From positions 62,001-126,000 of the forward strand of contig JTDA01000012.1 of the NCBI GenBank assembly GCA_000803105.1: DNA of 64,000 nucleotides, given 5' to 3'. A model generated the notes under the pieces. It ran no database searches, was not told the DNA's origin, and saw nothing but the letters and a program-made list of their open reading frames with translations. Positions 45,790-54,418 of this stretch are shown one piece after another (the stretch's first letter is position 1; each line of letters opens with the position of its first letter). Origin of the DNA: Coprobacter secundus. Its GTDB lineage: Bacteria; Bacteroidota; Bacteroidia; Bacteroidales; Coprobacteraceae. The position numbers and the translations under genes were made by a program.

Positions 45790-46911
45790 TTAAGATGGTA
45801 ACACTAATAACGGTGTATCGGCATGGAACAACATTTTATGCGCAATACTCGGATTGAATAACCGGGCAAAAATATTGCGTTTCCGATTAGCAATAGCTAA
45901 AACATCAATTTTTTCTTTACGTACCAAAGTTTCTACTCCATCGAGAAAACCCGCACCATCAATCAATGTATAACTTGCCTCTCTACCCGGATATTGTTTT
46001 CTAAAATAATCCTTTATACCTGCCAGTTTTATTTCATTCCAAGTATCCTGTTTTGTAGTCATGTGCACAAATGTTATCTTAAAGTCAAAACTTCCGAACA
46101 ATCTCATAAATGTATCGAGAGCTATCAAATCTTGCTGATCAAAACTGGTAAAAAATGCCATATTATTTACCTCGTCAATCATTGTAAACGGTACATTTTC
46201 TGGAATTGCAAAAACCGGAAATTTTGTAGAATCAAGAACTTCTGCCGTTACACTTCCTATCAAATCTATCTCCTTTTGATTTTTTCCTCTCGTTCCCATT
46301 ACAATCAACGTAGGATGATATTCCTTACTAAAATGATTAATCTCATCTTCAGGTATACCTTCACGCAAAGTATAATCAAAATCAATATCTGGTAACAGCC
46401 CTTCTTTTATCTGATTATGTAATGTCTCTGTAAAAGTTTTCATCTCCTTAGATACTCTATCCTGTACTTGTTTAAGAGCTTCATCCTCACTTACCTCATA
46501 CGTAAACGCATCCGTAACAGGAATAGCTCCCGGAAAATAAGGGCTAAAATATGCATGGAGCAACATTATCTTTGCATCGATACTTTTTGCAAAATCAAAA
46601 CCTATCTGGCAAGCTTTAAGAGAATAATCAGAAAAATCAATAGGAATAAGAATACGTTTAGGATGATGTACTGTCTGTAATTCGGATTCGGTATCCTTTT
46701 CTTCAAAAATAGAATATTGTTCCAAAATCTGCAAGGCGTGAGGCAAATCTCTCTCTCTAATTCTTACACGTACTCCCGATGAAATGACAGGCTGAATCAA
46801 GTTTACATTTTGAATAGCTACCGGTATATCCTCATTCTCAAGAATGCCCTTTATAATCTGAGCTTTCTCATATGTATAAATGGCAATGGTTATTAATCTG
46901 TCCTCATCCAT
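45790..46911 (-). CDS. DUF2007-Usp-Usp fusion, universal stress protein
   Basis: The 373-residue cytoplasmic protein has three parts. An N-terminal DUF2007-like domain covers about 1-70 (LITIAIYTYEKAQIIKGILE, VRVRIRERDLPHALQILEQY). A first UspA domain covers about 88-235 (RILIPIDFSDYSLKACQIGFD, with the nucleotide-loop motif VMGTRGKNQKEIDLIGSVTA). A second, more divergent UspA domain covers about 240-373 (IDVLAIANRKRNIFARLFNPS at its end). The first domain keeps the G-2x-G-9x-G(S/T) ATP-binding pattern and the second does not clearly. The protein is probably a stress or energy-state sensor. It is preceded by a small DNA-binding gene 32 bp upstream. Confidence 0.85.
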   Translation of the reverse strand: MDEDRLITIAIYTYEKAQIIKGILENEDIPVAIQNVNLIQPVISSGVRVRIRERDLPHALQILEQYSIFEEKDTESELQTVHHPKRILIPIDFSDYSLKACQIGFDFAKSIDAKIMLLHAYFSPYFPGAIPVTDAFTYEVSEDEALKQVQDRVSKEMKTFTETLHNQIKEGLLPDIDFDYTLREGIPEDEINHFSKEYHPTLIVMGTRGKNQKEIDLIGSVTAEVLDSTKFPVFAIPENVPFTMIDEVNNMAFFTSFDQQDLIALDTFMRLFGSFDFKITFVHMTTKQDTWNEIKLAGIKDYFRKQYPGREASYTLIDGAGFLDGVETLVRKEKIDVLAIANRKRNIFARLFNPSIAHKMLFHADTPLLVLPS

Positions 46912-46943
46912 AACGGTATCAATTTTTAAGTTGTTTTTTTAAT

Positions 46944-47210
46944 TTATTTTTCGGCTGAACAATTCTCCTCCTGAAGAATATTCATTGCCATATCATAAAT
47001 AGTTGTATTATCAAGAACGACAATACCCCCATCCGGACCCGGCTCAATGTGTAAACCACAGTTTTTACCAAATTCGTAATTATTACCTCCAAAATAATTG
47101 CGAACAGTTTGAACGGTTACATTCAACTCGTCTGCAATTCTATGCATCGAACCGTCGGGTAAACAATCTTTGATACGACGAAGTTCATTAAATGTTATAG
47201 TCTTTGTCAT
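46944..47210 (-). CDS. Small helix-turn-helix DNA-binding protein
   Basis: The start is taken at the ATG at 47210 (MTKTITFNELRRIKDCLPDG), giving 88 residues; the longer frame upstream is low-complexity and unlike a gene. A helix-turn-helix is visible at about 20-45 (SMHRIADELNVTVQTVRNYF), followed by NNYEFGKNCGLHIEPGPDGG and a C-terminal helix. Similar short proteins are widespread in Bacteroidota, but their targets are unknown. It is probably co-transcribed with the Usp fusion gene 32 bp downstream. Confidence 0.8.
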   Translation of the reverse strand: MTKTITFNELRRIKDCLPDGSMHRIADELNVTVQTVRNYFGGNNYEFGKNCGLHIEPGPDGGIVVLDNTTIYDMAMNILQEENCSAEK

Positions 47211-47749
47211 AATTGTAAATGTTTTAAATGGTTTATAGCTATGGTTTATTTTTTTATTCGCATTAAATTTAAGTTCAAAAAATGGTATTTCCAAATTTTA
47301 TATAACATTTTTATCAGGACAACAAGAAATAATAATAAAGTTCCATTTATAATAAAAATACGACTTCTATTCTGTATTGTCTTAATCTATTACATATCAT
47401 CACCATATATTTTTCTGTTACCATAATTATATATATCTTAATATAAATATCAAGAATCTGTTTAGATTTTCCAATAAGAGTAATTCAGTCAAGTCTCTTT
47501 TCTCTTTCTTTCGGGCTATTTTCCTTCTTGCATTCGTCAAATAGCCCACTATCATTCTCATAAAATCAGAAAAATATCCTCAAAAGAAATTCTCAAAGCA
47601 TACCTAAGTAAAAGTTAAACTGACTCTGAAATCCTGTACATAATTTCAGTAAATATTTTGAAATGCCGTCTTTAAGCTCTATTTATAAAAAACTGCTCTT
47701 ACATATAAAATATATAAGAGCAGACAATACATTTCATTTTTCTTAATTA
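47211..47749. other. Intergenic region between the small DNA-binding gene and rubredoxin
   Basis: No coding frame is convincing. A 9-bp stem (GGGCTATTT at 47513-47521 with AAATAGCCC at 47539-47547, 17-nt loop) stands alone in the middle, without a T-run on either side. The rubredoxin terminator is at 47693-47723. Nothing else was recognised. Confidence 0.4.
47693..47723 (-). terminator. Terminator of the rubredoxin gene
   Basis: CTGCTCTTA (47693-47701) pairs with TAAGAGCAG (47715-47723) around a 13-nt AT loop. On the minus strand a TTTTTTAT run follows. It lies 27 bp after the rubredoxin stop. Confidence 0.75.
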
Positions 47750-47914
47750 TCACTCTTCCAGTAACTCAAAATCATCTTTTCCAACACCACAAACCGGACA
47801 AACCCAATCTTCGGGAATATCTTCAAATGCAGTTCCGGGTTCGATTCCTCCTTCCGGATCTCCAATTTCCGGGTCATATACCCAGTCACAAACAGTGCAA
47901 ATATACTTCTTCAT
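47750..47914 (-). CDS. Rubredoxin
   Basis: A 54-residue protein starts at the ATG at 47914. The four iron ligands are plain: Cys6 and Cys9 in YICTVCDWVYDP, and Cys39 and Cys42 in WVCPVCGVGKDDF. The rest follows the rubredoxin fold (EIGDPEGGIEPGTAFEDIPE). Rubredoxin is a small cytoplasmic one-electron carrier, in anaerobes usually serving peroxide or oxygen reduction. It is monocistronic and has its own terminator. The hemerythrin pair at 23 kb is a possible functional relative, but no link is shown by sequence. Confidence 0.95.
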   Translation of the reverse strand: MKKYICTVCDWVYDPEIGDPEGGIEPGTAFEDIPEDWVCPVCGVGKDDFELLEE

Positions 47915-48150
47915 AATTCAATAATAAATTAAAACTATTTTATATAACAAATAAATCTGAAATTTGTTAGAACATATTCGATATCTTTTCATACATCTAA
48001 CCATATTCCTATTCGAAAACTGAAACTTTATATAATCAAATATAAAAATTAATTTTGATATCTCGAATTCAGATGTCATTTAAATTTTTCTATTTTACTT
48101 ATAAATCTATATACTTAAATAATAATGATATATTAATTGCCGATTTTAGT

Positions 48151-48158
48151 TATTTTTG
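48151..48158 (+). promoter_or_regulatory. Candidate -7 box of the AddB-like gene
   Basis: TATTTTTG matches TAnnTTTG and lies 22 bp before the ATG at 48181. It supports that start over the longer frame from 48055. No well-spaced -33 TTG was found. Confidence 0.45.
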
Positions 48159-48180
48159 TAATACTAAAAATAAAAATAGG

Positions 48181-51087
48181 ATGACACCCTTTTTATATCG
48201 TATTGCCGAGACCTATTATAAAGAAACTTCTGGAAACTTATCAGATATTGCTTTTGTTTTTCCCAACCGACGAGCTGGTGTATTTTTTCAGAAATATATT
48301 GCTCAAGTTGCAAAAAAACCTATATTTTCACCTCCAATACTAACTATCAGCGATTTGTTCTGCCAGTTTAGTCCGTATTTACAAGCAGACAGGACAAGTA
48401 TGCTTTTTATCCTGTATCAAAAATTTCAGGCACTCAGTCTTTCTAATGAGTCTTTCGATGATTTCGTATTTTGGGGAGATATGTTACTCAACGATTTCGA
48501 TGATGTAGATAAATATGTAGCCAATCCAGAACAACTATTCAGAAACATAAAAGAATTAAAAGAAATAGATGAACTATTCGATTATCTTACTCCAAACCAA
48601 CTAGATGCTATACGACAATTTTGGGGTAACTTCATTCCGATAAACGAAAGCCGAAAAAAAATGGAGTTCTTGGCAATATGGGAACTTTTGTATCCATTAT
48701 ATTGTGCTCTCCGAGAAGAATTACAGAAAAAGAATATAGCCTACGAAGGAATGATATTCAGAGATGTAGCAGAAAAGGCTTTATCAAAAAAATTGAACAA
48801 CATGCCATATCGACGTATCGTTTTTATAGGGTTGAATGTATTAAGCAAATCGGAGGAAATCGTTATGTCCCGACTACGAGATATGGGGATAGCAGATTTT
48901 TATTGGGATTATTATTCTCCTCTTGTCTGTGATAAATATAATAAAGCTTCTTTTTTCTTATCAGAAAATAGATTAAAATATCCATCACAATATGATATAT
49001 TTGAAACGGATGAAAATACGGACAATCTCTCCCAAATAGAAATTATCGGTATTCCTTCTGCTGTCGGTCAAGCAAAACAGGCTTGCAAAATACTGTCAGA
49101 ATTACTGAAAAATAAAGATATCCCTAATCCTGAAAAGGCAATAAATACAGCAATTATTTTACCTGATGAACATCTTTTGTTGCCTATGTTATACTCTGTT
49201 CCCAAAGAGATAGACCCTATAAACGTAACAATGGGATATACTCTATCTAATACCCCTGTAGCCGGACTAATGGAAGAAATCTTCGACCTACAGAAACACC
49301 TGCGTCTCATCTCCGGTCAACCATACTTTTACCATCGTAAAGTATTATCTCTTCTTTCTCATCGATATATAATGATTTCAGGAGAAAAAATAATACTCGA
49401 ACTCAGTAACTATATACGAAAATATAACCGGGTATTTATACCTGTAAATGATTTGGCAAAAAACGAATTATTAAAACGAATATTCATACCATTGACCAAT
49501 GCACAAGAAGCTGCCGACTATCTTATTTCAATTCTCGAATATTTACAACAAGAGCATTTTTTTACTTCCAAAGCTAATGACGAAAAAGAAAATAATAAAC
49601 TGACTCCTCTTGAAAAGGAATTTTTATATCATTATTACATTACTGTAAACCGATTGAAGGAGGTTATGACTGAATATAAAACGGGAATGAATGTAAGCAC
49701 TTTTTTCAGATTACTGAACAAAATGGTCAACAACATCACTATTCCTTTCCGAGGAGAACCTTTATCGGGATTACAAATAATGGGTGTACTTGAAACTAGA
49801 GCTTTGGACTTCGAAAATCTGATCGTATTATCGATGAATGAAGGTATATTCCCCGTGAAAAAAGTAGCAAACACCTTCATCCCATATAATTTGAGAAAAG
49901 GATTCGGTCTTTCAACTTCAGAACATCAAGATAGTATATATGCCTATTATTTCTATCGAATGATTTACAGAGCAAAAAAAATATTCCTTATCTATGACAC
50001 ACGCACTGAAGGAACTGATATAGGAGAAATGAGCAGATATATATATCAAATGAAATATCACTATCGCCTCCCTTTAAAAGAAAAACTAGTAACTTATGAT
50101 ATTTCAGTAAACGATATCCAGCCTATTTACGTAATAAAAACAGAGAGTGTAAAAAAACGACTTGACCGTTTCTTATCAGGTGGTGATCGGGCCTTATCTG
50201 CCAGTGCAATAAACACATATATCAATTGTCCTCTACAATTTTATTTGCAATCGGTAGAAAGAGTAACTCCAGATGACGATGTATCGGAAAACATTGAAGC
50301 CAGTACATTTGGAAGCATTTATCACAGGGTCATGGAATGTATATATAATCGATTTAAGGGAAATTTAGTCATGGGTGATGCCCTTGAGAAAATACAAAAA
50401 GATGATATATTTCTAACAGGCCTAATAGAATCAGCATTCAACGAATGTTATTACCAAAAGAATGAGCCCCAGCGCTTAACAGGACAAAACTATTTGGTAG
50501 GCGAAATCATTCGTAAATATGTAAAAAGGACTCTTTCATCCGACAGAAAACTGACCCCATTCCTTTACATAGAATCCGAACGATTAATAGAAACGGAACA
50601 TAGTATTTCCCCGAATAAAACAGTTCGATTAAAAGCTTTTATTGACCGAGTAGATGAAGTTAAAGGCAAAGTTCGTATCATTGATTATAAAAGTGGAGCT
50701 AAACCCCGTTCCAACTCTGGTAGCAGAGAGATTGTATTCCGTAAAATAGAAGACTTATTCGACAAAAACCTTCCAAACCGACCTAAAGCAATTATGCAGG
50801 TTTTTATGTATGCAATGATGTATTCAAAAATAGCGAATGGAAAAACCTTAAAACCAGGAATTTATTATCTCCGTTCATTATTCGAACATAATTTCGACTG
50901 GGAGATAAAATTAAAGATTGATAAGACTAATAAAATAATTGAAGACTTTCACGACATATGTTCTGATTTTACAAATCATTTTAACCAATGTCTCAATGAA
51001 ATCTTCGATGAGAATATTCCTTTCACACAAACAAACGATTTAAAAACTTGTGAGTATTGTGACTTTGCATCTATATGTAAACGATAA
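48181..51087 (+). CDS. AddB-like PD-(D/E)XK nuclease with iron-sulfur cysteines
   Basis: The start is taken at the ATG at 48181 (MTPFLYRIAETYYKE); the 42 codons upstream in frame look non-coding. The product has 968 residues. The N-terminal part resembles the helicase-like half of AddB (IAFVFPNRRAGVFFQKYI, LVLSMNEGIFPVKKVANTF). The C-terminal nuclease domain has ALSASAINTYINCPLQFYL, VRIIDYKSGAKPR with the Asp and Lys of the active site, and TCEYCDFASICKR. The Cys in NCPL plus these three Cys form the usual four-iron cluster staple. It probably processes double-strand breaks with an AddA-type partner, but no partner gene is nearby. Confidence 0.82.
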   Translation: MTPFLYRIAETYYKETSGNLSDIAFVFPNRRAGVFFQKYIAQVAKKPIFSPPILTISDLFCQFSPYLQADRTSMLFILYQKFQALSLSNESFDDFVFWGDMLLNDFDDVDKYVANPEQLFRNIKELKEIDELFDYLTPNQLDAIRQFWGNFIPINESRKKMEFLAIWELLYPLYCALREELQKKNIAYEGMIFRDVAEKALSKKLNNMPYRRIVFIGLNVLSKSEEIVMSRLRDMGIADFYWDYYSPLVCDKYNKASFFLSENRLKYPSQYDIFETDENTDNLSQIEIIGIPSAVGQAKQACKILSELLKNKDIPNPEKAINTAIILPDEHLLLPMLYSVPKEIDPINVTMGYTLSNTPVAGLMEEIFDLQKHLRLISGQPYFYHRKVLSLLSHRYIMISGEKIILELSNYIRKYNRVFIPVNDLAKNELLKRIFIPLTNAQEAADYLISILEYLQQEHFFTSKANDEKENNKLTPLEKEFLYHYYITVNRLKEVMTEYKTGMNVSTFFRLLNKMVNNITIPFRGEPLSGLQIMGVLETRALDFENLIVLSMNEGIFPVKKVANTFIPYNLRKGFGLSTSEHQDSIYAYYFYRMIYRAKKIFLIYDTRTEGTDIGEMSRYIYQMKYHYRLPLKEKLVTYDISVNDIQPIYVIKTESVKKRLDRFLSGGDRALSASAINTYINCPLQFYLQSVERVTPDDDVSENIEASTFGSIYHRVMECIYNRFKGNLVMGDALEKIQKDDIFLTGLIESAFNECYYQKNEPQRLTGQNYLVGEIIRKYVKRTLSSDRKLTPFLYIESERLIETEHSISPNKTVRLKAFIDRVDEVKGKVRIIDYKSGAKPRSNSGSREIVFRKIEDLFDKNLPNRPKAIMQVFMYAMMYSKIANGKTLKPGIYYLRSLFEHNFDWEIKLKIDKTNKIIEDFHDICSDFTNHFNQCLNEIFDENIPFTQTNDLKTCEYCDFASICKR

Positions 51088-51223
51088 TACAAATGCCATA
51101 TTTATACTTTTATTCCCTTTTAGAACACTTTTTAGGGTAAAAAGAGAAATCATATTTTTCTTTTTCTTGTTATATTTATACCATAAAATCAGTTATTAAT
51201 TTTTTTTGGACAAAAAGTATAAT

Positions 51224-53077
51224 ATGCTTACATCATTTATTATCCTGGCTCTTTCGGCTGTATTTTTTATCAATGGTAAAATACGTTCAGATTTAGTTGC
51301 TCTTTGCTCTCTGATATTGTTAGTTATATTTAATATTTTAACTCCTGAAGAAGCACTATCAGGATTCTCCAACAATATCGTCATTATGATGATAGGCCTA
51401 TTTGTAGTAGGAGGAGCTATTTTCCAAACCGGACTTGCAAAAATGATAAGCCGTAAAATACTGGAACTCGCCGGACATAATCAATTAAAACTTTTTATCC
51501 TCATTATGCTCGTTACTGCAGGTATAGGTGCTTTTGTCAGCAACACCGGAACAGTCGCCTTAATGTTACCTATTGTCGTAAGCCTTGCAGCCAGTGCACA
51601 TTCCCACCCAGGGCGTTTCTTAATGCCTTTAGCTTTTGCCAGTAGTATGGGCGGCATGATGACTCTAATCGGTACTCCTCCCAACCTCGTCATACAAAAT
51701 ACTCTTACAGAAGCAGGATATGAACCTCTATCATTCTTCTCTTTTACTCCTGTAGGGCTTATATGTATTGCCGTTGGTATCATTGCACTCATACCTTTAA
51801 GCAAAATATTTTTATCAAAAAATGAAACTGATAACCAATCGAAACACAACAATGGAAAATCCCAGAAAGAATTGATACAAGAATACCAGTTGATGAGTAA
51901 CCTTTTCAGAGTTCAGATAACAAATGATTCCCATTTCAATAATAAAACATTACAGAATCTTGATATTGCGAGAAAATATCATATCAATGTTCTGGAAATA
52001 CGTCGCAAACCTTCAAATCAGCGGTCTTTTTTTCAAACAATAGATCAAATGACCGCAGGCCCTGAAACTGTAGTAAAAAATGGCGATATGTTTTATGTTA
52101 TGGGTGATTACGGACAAGTTGAACAATTCATAAAAGAAAATCATTTAGAACTGATAGATATTCATATACCTGAAGGAGCTGATATCCCAGACAATATTGA
52201 CCTTCATGACATAGGCATAGCTGAAATTTTACTAATGCCTAGTTCCAAGTTAATCAATGTTCCTATCAAGGAAAGTGGATTTAGAGAAAAGTTCAACATC
52301 AATGTACTTGGAATACAACGTGGTGGAAAATATATTTTACAAAATCTAAAAGATGAAAAAATGCACAGCGGTGATGCTATCCTTGTTCAAGGCACATGGA
52401 ATAATATTGCCCGTATGAGTAAAGACCAATCAGACTGGGTGGTTGTAGGCCAGCCTGAGGCTGAAGCAGCAAAAGTTACTCTTGACCATAAAGCCCCTAT
52501 TGCTGCTACCATTATGTTACTAATGATTTTAGCCATGGTATTTGATTGGGTACCAGCCGTTATCGCTGTTATGGTAGCGTCCGTACTAATGATTTTTACT
52601 GGATGTCTAAGAAACGTCGAAGATGCCTACCGCACTATCAACTGGGAAAGTATCGTTTTAATTGCTGCTATGTTACCGATGTCTATGGCACTGGAAAAAA
52701 CCGGAGCTTCTGCACTGATTTCCCAAAACCTTGTCGGTAGCCTTGGTCACTGGGGGCCACTAGCATTACTGGCCGGTATATATTTCACAACGTCATTAAT
52801 GACTATGGTTATCAGTAATACGGCTACGGCTGTACTTTTAGCACCCATTGCCATGCAATCTGCCATAGGGATTGGGGTAAGTCCTTATCCTTTTTTATTT
52901 GCCGTCACTGTAGCTGCAAGTATGTGTTTCGCCTCTCCATTTTCTACTCCTCCCAATGCATTAGTCATGTCTGCAGGAAAATATAGCTTTATCGATTATG
53001 TAAAAGTCGGACTGCCATTGCAAATAATCATGGGTATAATTATGATTATAGTACTCCCTTTACTATTCCCATTCTAA
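51224..53077 (+). CDS. SLC13/DASS-type permease with central RCK_C domains
   Basis: The start at the ATG at 51224 (MLTSFIILALSAVFFINGK) is preferred; a TTG at 51206 would add six residues. The 617-residue protein has about ten membrane segments in two halves, each with a family signature (SNTGTVALMLPIVVSLAASA and GTPPNLVIQ; ISNTATAVLLAPIAMQSA and STPPNALVM). Between them lies a cytoplasmic part with two TrkA_C/RCK_C domains (about 215-390). This layout is found in putative sodium-coupled anion transporters for sulfate or dicarboxylates. The substrate is unknown. A strong terminator follows. Confidence 0.87.
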   Translation: MLTSFIILALSAVFFINGKIRSDLVALCSLILLVIFNILTPEEALSGFSNNIVIMMIGLFVVGGAIFQTGLAKMISRKILELAGHNQLKLFILIMLVTAGIGAFVSNTGTVALMLPIVVSLAASAHSHPGRFLMPLAFASSMGGMMTLIGTPPNLVIQNTLTEAGYEPLSFFSFTPVGLICIAVGIIALIPLSKIFLSKNETDNQSKHNNGKSQKELIQEYQLMSNLFRVQITNDSHFNNKTLQNLDIARKYHINVLEIRRKPSNQRSFFQTIDQMTAGPETVVKNGDMFYVMGDYGQVEQFIKENHLELIDIHIPEGADIPDNIDLHDIGIAEILLMPSSKLINVPIKESGFREKFNINVLGIQRGGKYILQNLKDEKMHSGDAILVQGTWNNIARMSKDQSDWVVVGQPEAEAAKVTLDHKAPIAATIMLLMILAMVFDWVPAVIAVMVASVLMIFTGCLRNVEDAYRTINWESIVLIAAMLPMSMALEKTGASALISQNLVGSLGHWGPLALLAGIYFTTSLMTMVISNTATAVLLAPIAMQSAIGIGVSPYPFLFAVTVAASMCFASPFSTPPNALVMSAGKYSFIDYVKVGLPLQIIMGIIMIIVLPLLFPF

Positions 53078-53102
53078 TATAAACCAATAAATCTACCAAT
53101 CA

Positions 53103-53137
53103 AATATAAATACAGATATCGAATCTGTATTTATATT
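53103..53137 (+). terminator. Terminator after the SLC13-type gene
   Basis: A perfect 15-bp stem (AATATAAATACAGAT, 53103-53117, with its complement at 53123-53137) around the loop ATCGA is followed by CTTTCTTATT on the plus strand. Confidence 0.75.
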
Positions 53138-53250
53138 CTTTCTTATTGGTCAAATTTATTCAAAAAAATATTTAATCCAGAAACAAATATTATCTTTCAG
53201 CAGTTTATAATATAGAGTATTTATTTCTGAAAAATAATATATAAACTATA

Positions 53251-54315
53251 ATGCTATTAGATAAATTAAAAATAACTTTTACATCCATTATTTTACTTCT
53301 ATGCATTACAATTGCATGTCATTCACTAAATAATGATAATAAATCAGAGAATATGAAAACAAATAATCTTCGCGAAATATATTTTGCCGGTGGTTGCTTC
53401 TGGGGTACCGAGCACTTCATGAAACAAATAAAAGGAGTAAAAACAACAGAAGTAGGATATGCAAACGGAAACACAAGCAATCCTTCATACGAACAAGTCT
53501 GCAATGGAAATACAGGATTTGCAGAAACAGTAAAAGTCATTTACAACCCTCAAATTGTAGATTTAGAATTATTGATAAATTTATATCTAAATACAATAGA
53601 TCCCACCAGTATTAACCGACAGGGTAATGATCAAGGCAGCCAATACCGGACAGGAATATATTACACCGATTCCAGCGATGTTCATACTATAAACAATACA
53701 ATAAGAAGCATTGCTGGTAAATACAATAAACCAATAGTCGTAGAAATAAAGCCATTACAAAATTTCTATGAAGCTGAAGAATTCCACCAGAACTATTTAG
53801 ATAAAAATAAGGGTGGATATTGTCATATCAGGCCTGAATTATTTGAATTGGCTCGTAGAGCTAATGAAAAAACAAAATTTAAGAAACCAGATGATAGCAC
53901 ATTACGCTCAATTTTATCAAAAGAACAATATATTGTCACCCAGAAAAATGGCACCGAACCTGCTTTTAAAAACGAATACTGGGATGAAAAAAGAGAAGGT
54001 ATTTATGTAGATATCACAACCGGAGAACCTCTATTTGCATCTACAGACAAATTTGATTCGGGTTGTGGATGGCCCAGTTTCACAAAACCTATTAAAAAAG
54101 AATTGATAAAAGAAAAAACAGATACATCTTACGGAATGAAACGAATCGAAGTAAGAAGCTCTACAGGAGACGCTCATCTGGGACATGTATTTAATGACGG
54201 TCCAATAGATAAAGGGGGACTACGATATTGTATAAATAGTGCCTCACTACGCTTTATTCCAAAAGAGGAAATGAAGGCTGAAGGATACGAAGACTATATA
54301 TATTTATTGAAGTAA
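53251..54315 (+). CDS. msrAB: Bifunctional methionine sulfoxide reductase MsrA/MsrB, lipoprotein
   Basis: The 354-residue protein starts with a lipoprotein signal (LDKLKITFTSIILLLCITIA, Cys at 23), so it is anchored in the envelope. The MsrA domain covers about 40-195 with the active-site GGCFWG at 47-52 (Cys49), TEVGYANG and DPTSINRQGNDQGSQYR. The MsrB domain covers about 210-354 with SGCGWPSF, GDAHLGHVF and RYCINSASLRF, where the Cys in RYCIN is the catalytic one. The first reduces S-, the second R-methionine sulfoxide. It needs electrons in the periplasm, which the DsbD homologue at 57.8 kb could provide. Monocistronic, with a convergent terminator. Confidence 0.93.
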   Translation: MLLDKLKITFTSIILLLCITIACHSLNNDNKSENMKTNNLREIYFAGGCFWGTEHFMKQIKGVKTTEVGYANGNTSNPSYEQVCNGNTGFAETVKVIYNPQIVDLELLINLYLNTIDPTSINRQGNDQGSQYRTGIYYTDSSDVHTINNTIRSIAGKYNKPIVVEIKPLQNFYEAEEFHQNYLDKNKGGYCHIRPELFELARRANEKTKFKKPDDSTLRSILSKEQYIVTQKNGTEPAFKNEYWDEKREGIYVDITTGEPLFASTDKFDSGCGWPSFTKPIKKELIKEKTDTSYGMKRIEVRSSTGDAHLGHVFNDGPIDKGGLRYCINSASLRFIPKEEMKAEGYEDYIYLLK

Positions 54316-54348
54316 TATAACCTAAATATGCTTTTCAATAAAACAAAA

Positions 54349-54400
54349 AAATATGAAGGTATCGACCAGACATTCATTACAAGGTCATACCTTCATATTT
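54349..54400. terminator. Bidirectional terminator between msrAB and glmM
   Basis: AAATATGAAGGTAT (54349-54362) pairs perfectly with ATACCTTCATATTT (54387-54400), and GACC/GGTC extends the stem after a bulged C. A- and T-runs flank it, between two convergent genes. Confidence 0.85.
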
Positions 54401-54418
54401 TTCATTCTCTATTAAAGA

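Noticed and set aside
48055..48180. 42-codon upstream extension of the AddB-like gene
   Set aside because: The residues are low-complexity, and a -7 box lies inside it at 48151-48158, just before the ATG at 48181.
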